In this document: positions 1 through 5,708 of the stretch, piece after piece
How the letters are laid out: each line of letters starts with the position of its first letter
How positions within the stretch are numbered: position 1 is the stretch's first letter
Assembly (NCBI GenBank): GCA_017997855.1
Contig: JAGOEF010000017.1
Span: 1-14,377 of the forward strand
Source: Bacteroidales bacterium
Lineage (GTDB): Bacteria; Bacteroidota; Bacteroidia; Bacteroidales; ML635J-15
DNA: 14,377 bases
Reading direction: 5' to 3'
Notes under the pieces: model-generated
Databases searched by the model: none
Told to the model about the DNA's origin: nothing
The model's input: only the letters and a program-made list of their open reading frames with translations
Program-made: the position numbers and the translations under genes

Positions 1-1692
1 CATCATGGCCGAATGCACGGGAATATAAGGCAATTGTGCGCCATAAGACAGATCCTCCGTATTACCGGAATGTGTTTTATTCACTGATTGTGATAGGGTA
101 TAGCCCGTGTTAATCTGAATCGTGTATTTTCCAGACCTTATTCCGGCTTTTAATCCGGCCTCAATGCCACATGTTTGCACACTCGCAATGTTCTCAGGTG
201 TCCAGTAACCCCTCAGGGTTGGCCTCCACATAATCCAATTGATAATGTTGCTGCGGAAACCGGTTACATCGGCTATCACATCAAATTTTTTATGCTTATA
301 CGACCATTGAACCCCGGCCTCGGCCATCAGCGATTCTTCGGGGAGAAGGTCCGGGTTTCCTCCCGGTTGAAAATACAGATCGTTTAACGAAGGACTGCGC
401 AATACCCGCGAAACATTGGCTTTACACACCAGGGTCGGGAGCAGGCGGTATTCCACCTGAATAGCCGGCATGGGTTTCAGCCAGTTGCTCCCTGACAACT
501 GCTGCCTCAGTGAGACACCCAGACTCAGGGATGAAAATGGTTTGTAAAGCAGAGCCACCGACGCTGATGACTCGGTGCGTTTTACATCGTAATACCGTAA
601 TGAAACACTTTCGTCAGATGTCACATGGTGGAAATCGAACTGTATGAATGTGGACAGGAACCACTTCTTACCAAATTCAATTTTGTAATCCGCAAAATTA
701 TATAGCGAAAAACCATTCCCGATACTGTTCACCGCATTCAGGTAACCACTTCCACTAATGTAATTCCGCAGTGTATATACCGTGTTTTGTTGCGAAAGCG
801 CCGATTGCAGCGACAAGGATGAACGGTTAGTGAATCTGTCATACGAAACGATGGCATGCAGGGCATTGTCGGTTTGCCGGTTCAGGTTGTTGAGGCTGCC
901 ACTCTCGTTGGTCGAAAGTTGGGGTATGCTGCGGCTGCCTTGTTGTGTCCATAATTTCAGTGAAAGCGTATTATTACCCTTAAGCCGAAGGTATGTATCT
1001 GCCATGAATCCGTAACGTTGCCATGCTGCGTTTTCGCGCTGCTGTATGCCTCCGTTTAAAATATCGCGGTTGTAAAACTCAAAGTCGTTGCGCGAAGCCG
1101 AATACCAAAGGCTGCTTTTAATACTGAGTTTTTTTGAAGAATAGGTAGCCGCAGCAGCTTCATCAAAAGTATGAAAACTTCCTGCAGCCGACATCAGATC
1201 GAGTCCAAAGCCCTTATTCCACACCGGATTCCCCGATAAATCGATACGTCCTCCAATAGCAGGGTAGCCCGAGAGCAAGGAAGCTGATCCGTGATACAGG
1301 TCAATACCATCAGCAATGGATAGGGGAATCTGGCTGAAATCGGCCATCCCCAGCAGGGGAGAATTGAGTGGTACACCGTTCCATGTAAGCTGTGTGTGCG
1401 ACGGATCGGTTCCCCGAAACGAAGCTGTGGCCATACTGCCGCGCCCATACGATTTTATGAATACGGGGGTTTTCCAGGCAATGAGCTCCGATACACTGTA
1501 CTGACGGTTGTTGTCGTACACCAGCGAATCGATACGCGTTACTTTAAGTCCGCTTTCGAATACCGAACGCTGAGCGGCAATATTAACGTCGGGCAGCAGG
1601 GTAACTGAATCGTCGAAATATACATCCTGTGAAAATGCATGCGATGCAGTGCAAATCAGGATTAGGACAATATGGGATACCCTGCTTTTAAT
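1..1692 (-). CDS. btuB: BtuB-type TonB-dependent outer-membrane receptor, 3' end cut by window edge
   Basis: Predicted outer-membrane channel that imports corrinoid using TonB energy. The frame is consistent at both ends and at the points I translated in between, giving 564 residues; the last barrel strands lie outside the window. Visible: a signal peptide (residues 1-21, hydrophobic VLILIC stretch, AFS-QD cleavage), a TonB-box-like stretch near 28-38, a plug domain (motifs SMATASFRGTD, QLTWNGVPLNSP, GGRIDLSG), then a beta-barrel with RSPSLNDLYF (432-441) followed by GGNPDLLPEES, the usual conserved block of BtuB-like receptors. There is no N-terminal carboxypeptidase-regulatory-like domain. 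It is the third gene of a cobalamin-riboswitch operon, which is the main ground for assigning B12 rather than iron as substrate. No ATG, GTG or TTG start is available between an in-frame upstream TGA and the signal peptide. ATT at 1692-1690 gives an ideal MKSRVSHIV start and overlaps the upstream TAA. The receptor family is secure; the substrate is inferred. Confidence 0.88.
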   Translation of the reverse strand, partial: MKSRVSHIVLILICTASHAFSQDVYFDDSVTLLPDVNIAAQRSVFESGLKVTRIDSLVYDNNRQYSVSELIAWKTPVFIKSYGRGSMATASFRGTDPSHTQLTWNGVPLNSPLLGMADFSQIPLSIADGIDLYHGSASLLSGYPAIGGRIDLSGNPVWNKGFGLDLMSAAGSFHTFDEAAAATYSSKKLSIKSSLWYSASRNDFEFYNRDILNGGIQQRENAAWQRYGFMADTYLRLKGNNTLSLKLWTQQGSRSIPQLSTNESGSLNNLNRQTDNALHAIVSYDRFTNRSSLSLQSALSQQNTVYTLRNYISGSGYLNAVNSIGNGFSLYNFADYKIEFGKKWFLSTFIQFDFHHVTSDESVSLRYYDVKRTESSASVALLYKPFSSLSLGVSLRQQLSGSNWLKPMPAIQVEYRLLPTLVCKANVSRVLRSPSLNDLYFQPGGNPDLLPEESLMAEAGVQWSYKHKKFDVIADVTGFRSNIINWIMWRPTLRGYWTPENIASVQTCGIEAGLKAGIRSGKYTIQINTGYTLSQSVNKTHSGNTEDLSYGAQLPYIPVHSAMM

Positions 1693-2695
1693 ACTGTATC
1701 AGTTTACGGGTTAAACACGTTCCACTTTGAAGCTGAACCTTCAACCAATAACAACCGGGATTGAGATTTTCGGTGTTAATGCAAGTTGTTTCTTCCGCTA
1801 CAAAAACAGTTTTTCCGTAGATATCGATTATCTGAATTTGCCGTAAAGGCATTTCGGAGCGAAAATAAACCATTCCGGATGAAGGATTGGGATAGATTTC
1901 GAAGTCAACACTCTGGTCGTTTTCAATGGCATTCTGCGCTTCGTTGATTACCCCTACAGCGTCGATATCGAATCCACCGGTGTGAAACGGCGTAGGCCAG
2001 GGGTCGTTTACAATATTACCTTGCGAATCGTAACTTGCAAATTCCGGCTGAATGCAGCCCACTACATCAATCACCCTAACGTGGGTAATACGTTGTTTGT
2101 TGATCAATGCTTCGTCGGGCAGATCAGCCAGGTCGAATGCCACGCCGTAGGGTTGTGTGTAAACCCCGGCAAAACCATAAAACAAGGTCCAGTCGATGGC
2201 TGCAAAACTGTTGTTTTGCAACAGATAGGGCATTTCCGAAACGGTATTGAACCTGAAAAAGTGAATTCCATCGGAACTGACTTCCACAAATGCCAGTTCG
2301 ATAAAAGCCAGCGAAGTTTCGCCGGGCGGGTTGAAAAATCCATTTTCGAAAACCACAAAATCGAAGCCTTCTCCATCGCGTATGGGGTTCTGAAATTGCA
2401 CTGTTGCTATGCCGCCATCGCCAAGACTTACCGTGGATAAGCCATTGGCAGCCCCGCAGGCATCCTGCGCCGTTCCTGCAAAAGCAAGGTTCGAGGTAAT
2501 ATCGCCATTCGTATAAGTCTGGTTCTGATCCGAAATATTAATGTAACCACGCACCACATCGCAGTGAGTAGCCCAGGCCATGATACGCGAATCGTTGTTT
2601 GCAAGCGCATTCGGGTAGTTGTCATACACCTGAGCCTGCAATAATCCAGTAAGCATAAGCAACGCAATAATAAGTATGTGCTTGGAGCAAGGCAT
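1688..2695 (-). CDS. Secreted T9SS protein with GDGG/FENGF/FVEVSSDG motifs, probable surface partner of BtuB
   Basis: 335 residues. A signal peptide (1-21, ending LLQAQ) is followed by one globular domain of about 230 residues and a T9SS sorting domain (about 270-335, YPNP at 278-281, GCYWLKV near the end). The globular domain carries GDGG (92-95), FENGF (116-120), ELAFVEVSSDG (133-143), YGVAFDLADL (183-192), VRVIDVVG (206-213) and GGFDIDAVGV (240-249). These look like strands of an all-beta, possibly calcium- or ligand-binding, surface module. I know the motif set from Bacteroidota cell-surface proteins but not an established function. It starts 3 bases after the stop of the DUF4465 gene, and its stop overlaps the receptor's proposed start, so the three are probably translated as one unit under B12 control. 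A role in binding corrinoid or in covering the receptor is inferred from context only. Start chosen because it gives the signal peptide. Confidence 0.85.
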   Translation of the reverse strand: MPCSKHILIIALLMLTGLLQAQVYDNYPNALANNDSRIMAWATHCDVVRGYINISDQNQTYTNGDITSNLAFAGTAQDACGAANGLSTVSLGDGGIATVQFQNPIRDGEGFDFVVFENGFFNPPGETSLAFIELAFVEVSSDGIHFFRFNTVSEMPYLLQNNSFAAIDWTLFYGFAGVYTQPYGVAFDLADLPDEALINKQRITHVRVIDVVGCIQPEFASYDSQGNIVNDPWPTPFHTGGFDIDAVGVINEAQNAIENDQSVDFEIYPNPSSGMVYFRSEMPLRQIQIIDIYGKTVFVAEETTCINTENLNPGCYWLKVQLQSGTCLTRKLIQY

Positions 2696-2698
2696 GTT

Positions 2699-3946
2699 TT
2701 AGCGGATAATCAGTTTTTGGACATCGCGCTGGCCATTGGAAAGGATTTCGATCTGGTACACTCCGGAAGCCAATTCCGAAACCGGGAGTTGAACCAAAGT
2801 GCCCGTGGATAGCGTTGAAACCACACAGCGTCCCTGTAAGTCGTAAACATTAATGCCGGAACCTGAAGGAATGTTGGCAATATTCACAAAATCGCTGCAA
2901 GGGTTGGGATATACCGAAACTGTGCTGAATCCGGCAGTATGAACCCCTACTCCATCTACCACGACAGTTATCTGCTTTTGGATGCTATGGCCGGGTGATA
3001 ATGCAAAAACGTCAGATACCGTCACATAATACGTTGTTGTTTCGGTCGGATTGGCGGTTACCGTTTGTCCCGAAACCGAGCTCAGACTTTGGTCACCCTG
3101 CCACGCAAAGTTGTAAGGTTGTATTCCACCACCGGCAAGAACAGTCAGGTCAACCGATTCACCTTCGTTGATGGTTATCAGCGCAGGTGTTTCGACGTAC
3201 ATTTCGGGCAAGCTTGATAAAAAATACTCCGAGTTAAAATCATCAATACAGAAATACGCAGGTGTATTGATGCCAAAGCTACCCATGTCATCCGAAACGA
3301 GCAGGAACTCCAGTTTATAGACATTTCCCAGTGACGACAGATCAATAAAACGCCAGAAATCGTACTTGAAATCGTACAGGTTGTTTTCGAAACGATAGTC
3401 TGCCAGAATGTACTCCTGAGTTGTCATTGCCGGGAGCATTTCCGACATGTGGGCATTTACAATCAGTTTCAGATAGTGATTGTTACTGCTGTAGAAATCG
3501 TTGTCAGCCATGTAGAGCGAGGCATTGGCGTTAAGGCAAATCCATGTTCCAAACAGCGCAACCGGCTGGTTATCGCTTCGCTGAATCACGCAGGGAATGG
3601 GTTCATTATTGTTCATCCAGTCGCTCATTACATAGGCGGTGGCATAGTTTTCGGAATTCATAAATCCAACACCGGCTGCACTGCTGTACATATTTTGCCA
3701 GTTGTAGGTGGTGTTGTCGGTTTCGTTGGTATACGACCAACCCAGCCATGATTCATAGGCATCGTCGTACACGTTGATAAAATTCCATCCTGCCGACGTA
3801 AACATACCCGAACCGTCGGAGCCGTTCCAGTGACTTTCCGGTTGAAGTGTAAGCTCTTCAAAATCGACATTTTGTTGTGCGCTCACCGGTACACAGGTAC
3901 AAATAGCAAGCAGCGCGGCTGTTGCAAAAAATTCAAATCTTTTCAT
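2699..3946 (-). CDS. DUF4465 protein with Ig/PKD-like domain and T9SS sorting tail, first gene of the B12 operon
   Basis: 415 residues from the ATG at 3946. That start begins MKRFEFF and gives a clean signal peptide ending VSAQQ; two further in-frame ATGs lie upstream (3970, 3958) and look non-functional. Domains: signal (1-23); DUF4465 (about 26-240), recognised by FEELTL, SHWNGSD, the W-GWSYTN-x-TD block, YSSAAGVGFMNSENYATAY and ILADYRF; an Ig/PKD-like domain (about 255-332) with the ANPTETTTYYVTVSD signature; a T9SS type A sorting domain (about 342-415, YPNP at 346-349, GVYQIEIL, ending KLIIR). The product should be exported by T9SS and held at the surface. It is the first gene behind a cobalamin riboswitch and shares the operon with a BtuB-like receptor. 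To my recollection DUF4465 genes recur beside such receptors in Bacteroidota, so corrinoid binding or delivery is a reasonable inference, not shown by any residue here. Confidence 0.88.
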   Translation of the reverse strand: MKRFEFFATAALLAICTCVPVSAQQNVDFEELTLQPESHWNGSDGSGMFTSAGWNFINVYDDAYESWLGWSYTNETDNTTYNWQNMYSSAAGVGFMNSENYATAYVMSDWMNNNEPIPCVIQRSDNQPVALFGTWICLNANASLYMADNDFYSSNNHYLKLIVNAHMSEMLPAMTTQEYILADYRFENNLYDFKYDFWRFIDLSSLGNVYKLEFLLVSDDMGSFGINTPAYFCIDDFNSEYFLSSLPEMYVETPALITINEGESVDLTVLAGGGIQPYNFAWQGDQSLSSVSGQTVTANPTETTTYYVTVSDVFALSPGHSIQKQITVVVDGVGVHTAGFSTVSVYPNPCSDFVNIANIPSGSGINVYDLQGRCVVSTLSTGTLVQLPVSELASGVYQIEILSNGQRDVQKLIIR

Positions 3947-4040
3947 AGTTCCATCCATTAAGTAAAACATTACATAACATTACACCACGTGTTACTGTTT
4001 GTAAGTCTTTGGGCATCAGGGGGAAATTTATTCCGTCCTT

Positions 4041-4060
4041 GGCTTTTATACCCGAAAGCC
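4041..4060 (-). promoter_or_regulatory. Hairpin in the riboswitch leader, possible part of the expression platform
   Basis: On the minus strand GGCTTT and AAAGCC form a 6-bp stem 19 bases after the B12 box and about 95 bases before the operon start codon. No U-run follows, so it is not a standard intrinsic terminator. It may be part of the switching structure or only a spacer stem. Together with the long leader this leans towards control of translation rather than termination, but that is inference. Confidence 0.3.
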
Positions 4061-4076
4061 TTAAAAACATTGTGTA

Positions 4077-4256
4077 TTGGCAGGTCTTCTGACTTACTCT
4101 GCGTTACCGGCCTTCCCATCTCAGGTGTGGATCCTGATTCATGACAGTGGCATAATCGGTAACGGCTTTTTAAAGAGCTTACAGCAGCGGGTACTGTCTG
4201 GGATTTTCACCCGGTTCCCTTTTCATCCGCCGGTTGACCCGACGGAAACCATTACG
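4077..4256 (-). ncRNA. Cobalamin (vitamin B12) riboswitch
   Basis: Read on the minus strand, the region contains the family hallmarks in order: a P3-type hairpin (CCGTCGG with CCGGCGG), GATGAAAAGGGAA, GGTGAAAATCCC, GACAGTACCCGCTGCTGTAAG, GCCACTG, GGGAAGGC, and the 3' B12 box AGTAAGTCAGAAGACCTGCC (4098-4079). Spacing and order match known B12 aptamers. It lies about 130 bases upstream of the DUF4465/T9SS/BtuB operon on the same strand. When B12 is bound it is expected to lower expression of that operon. The exact 5' boundary is approximate. Confidence 0.95.
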
Positions 4257-4260
4257 GCAA

Positions 4261-4268
4261 CAAAAATA
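4261..4268 (-). promoter_or_regulatory. Probable -7 box of the riboswitch operon promoter
   Basis: The minus strand reads TATTTTTG, an exact match to the Bacteroidota -7 consensus TAnnTTTG, directly upstream of the riboswitch, so transcription would begin at about its 5' edge. No TTTG -33 element is found at the usual 19-21 base spacing. The call rests on the -7 box and its position. Confidence 0.42.
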
Positions 4269-4383
4269 AGAAAGACTTTTGGAAAAAACCGTTTACAACG
4301 AATAATTATTCACAAAATGATGAACAGAGAGGTTTACGTCGGAGGAGAAAACAGGAATACAGTTGTTACGAGTTTAGATTAGG

Positions 4384-4412
4384 GAATGAGACGCAATAAA
4401 TTGCGTCTTTAC
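4384..4412. repeat. REP-like perfect palindrome GACGCAA-TAAA-TTGCGTC
   Basis: A 7-bp perfect inverted repeat (4390-4396 with 4401-4407) around a 4-base loop lies 12 bases beyond the nitronate monooxygenase stop codon. Read on the minus strand it is TGTAAAGACGCAA-TTTA-TTGCGTCTCA. This resembles a short GAGACGCAATTTATTGCGTCTC palindrome that I recall as dispersed between genes in Bacteroidota and some other genomes. It may also act as a weak terminator for either strand: TTT follows on the plus strand but no good U-run on the minus strand. Only one copy is visible here, so calling it a repeat relies on recall. Confidence 0.45.
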
Positions 4413-4421
4413 AGAGTGGTG

Positions 4422-5510
4422 TTAAACCACAATTACATCACTGTTGATTGAGGTTTGTAAATCGTTGGTTAGTTCGTTAAAAATCTCTTTGACTGTAGTA
4501 ATTTCTTTTGCTTTGAAAGCATTACTTCCTGCAAAGGCATAACCTTTGTCCATATTGCCTTTATAGGCATTATACAGCGCAGCCATAATACAATAGGGGC
4601 TGGTTTCGGCATTGCAGGTTTTAATACAGTGGTAAGGGCACGATACAGGTGTTTTCAGTCCCTCGTTTATTTTTTTTATAAAATCATTCAGGATGGCTCT
4701 GCCCGGCATACCCACCGGACTGGCGATAATTTCCATATCTTCCTCGTTTGCACAGATATACGACTGTTTAAAAATCGGTGAAGCATCGCATTCTTTGGTA
4801 GTAACAAAGCGGCTGCCCAATTGAACGGCTCCGGCACCTTTGCGCATGATTTCGTAAATATCGTTGCCTGTATAGATTCCGCCGGCAGCAATTACCGGTA
4901 TTTTCTTCTCAAATTGTTCTTCGAATATTTCCACCTCGTTAACCACTTCGGGAATGAGTTCTTCGAGTGAATAATTATCATCATATATTTGATCTTTCTT
5001 AAACCCCAGATGACCTCCTGCTTTGGGACCTTCAACCACAAAGGCATCGGGGAGATAATCGTATGATGATTTCCATTTCTGGCATATAATTTTTGCAGCT
5101 CGCCCCGACGACACAATAGGCACCAGTTTGGTGGTGCTTTCAGTGTTGAGAAAACCGGGCAATTCAAGCGGTAATCCGGCCCCCGAAAAAATAATGTCCA
5201 CTTTTTCTTTGATAGCAGCCTTTGCCAGTTCTGCAAAGTTTGTCATTGCCACCATAATATTTACACCAATGATACCTTTGGTTTTTTCTTTTGCATTTTG
5301 AATTTCGATTTTAAGTCCTTCGATATTGGCCTGCACATAATCCAATGCACTATTCCTATGTATCAAACCCAGTCCGGCTGCCGAAATAACACCAACGCCA
5401 CCCTGATTTGCTACCGCAACGGCCAAACCCGAAAGCGACACACCCACACCCATTCCACCTTGAATAATAGGTATGGGAATGGTAAGTCCACCAATTTTTA
5501 ACTCTTTCAT
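4422..5510 (-). CDS. Nitronate monooxygenase / 2-nitropropane dioxygenase-family FMN enzyme with C-terminal Cys cluster
   Basis: 362 residues, a TIM-barrel flavoprotein expected to bind FMN and oxidise alkyl nitronates; many relatives have no proven substrate. Start set at 5510 (MKELKIGGLTIP) because the family begins there; the 19 in-frame residues upstream are AT-rich leader. Visible motifs: IIQGGMGVGVS (15-25), GVNIMVA (82-88), AGGHLG with the likely active-site His167, PVIAAGGI (195-202) and GAGAVQLGSRFVTTKE (215-230), the phosphate-binding end of the barrel. The C-terminus carries C291, C295, C299 and C307, with GYAFAGSNAFKAKEI after them. FabK-type enoyl reductases share the fold, but the GGMGVGVS start and Cys tail favour the nitronate monooxygenase branch. 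The gene stands alone, divergent from the Asp-box protein and upstream of a REP-like palindrome. Cytosolic; no signal peptide. Confidence 0.87.
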   Translation of the reverse strand: MKELKIGGLTIPIPIIQGGMGVGVSLSGLAVAVANQGGVGVISAAGLGLIHRNSALDYVQANIEGLKIEIQNAKEKTKGIIGVNIMVAMTNFAELAKAAIKEKVDIIFSGAGLPLELPGFLNTESTTKLVPIVSSGRAAKIICQKWKSSYDYLPDAFVVEGPKAGGHLGFKKDQIYDDNYSLEELIPEVVNEVEIFEEQFEKKIPVIAAGGIYTGNDIYEIMRKGAGAVQLGSRFVTTKECDASPIFKQSYICANEEDMEIIASPVGMPGRAILNDFIKKINEGLKTPVSCPYHCIKTCNAETSPYCIMAALYNAYKGNMDKGYAFAGSNAFKAKEITTVKEIFNELTNDLQTSINSDVIVV

Positions 5511-5708
5511 TGTATTATTGAGAATGAATTTTGAGAATAGGTAAAGGTAAACTAAATATTCAAACAAAGGACTTGAAAATCAAATTATTAATAAATGCAT
5601 TAGAATGCACATTAGAAAATTTCACAATAATTGGGTTTATTTGACATTATTTTAAAATATTTTTTGTATATTAAATCTAATTTGGTTAAATTGCAAAAAA
5701 CTTCACCG
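5511..5708. other. AT-rich divergent intergenic region, no confident promoter
   Basis: About 200 bases between the divergent flavoprotein gene and Asp-box gene. It must hold promoters for both. On the minus strand TACCTTTA (5549-5542) is a partial -7 box. On the plus strand several T-rich TTTG motifs lie between 5640 and 5693, but none pairs at proper spacing with a good -7 box. No RNA gene or conserved ORF is visible. Confidence 0.5.

Noticed and set aside
1194..1448. 84-residue minus-strand reading frame over the receptor plug
   Set aside because: It is out of frame with the TonB receptor, whose frame gives the plug motifs through the same bases.
1..1692. Pseudogene or frameshift in the receptor because no normal start exists
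   Set aside because: The reading frame agrees at both ends and at the interior points checked, and the signal peptide is intact; only the start codon is unusual.
1982..2440. 152-residue plus-strand reading frame
   Set aside because: It lies antisense inside the FENGF-motif gene, whose own frame has a signal peptide, conserved motifs and a sorting domain; the antisense product shows no recognisable features.
4077..4382. 101-residue plus-strand reading frame
   Set aside because: It covers the cobalamin riboswitch and promoter on the other strand; its codons are explained by the RNA motifs and it has no protein features.
5631..5708. 26-residue N-terminal extension of the Asp-box protein
   Set aside because: It is AT-rich and would place the clear signal peptide internally; the ATG at 5709 is a better start.
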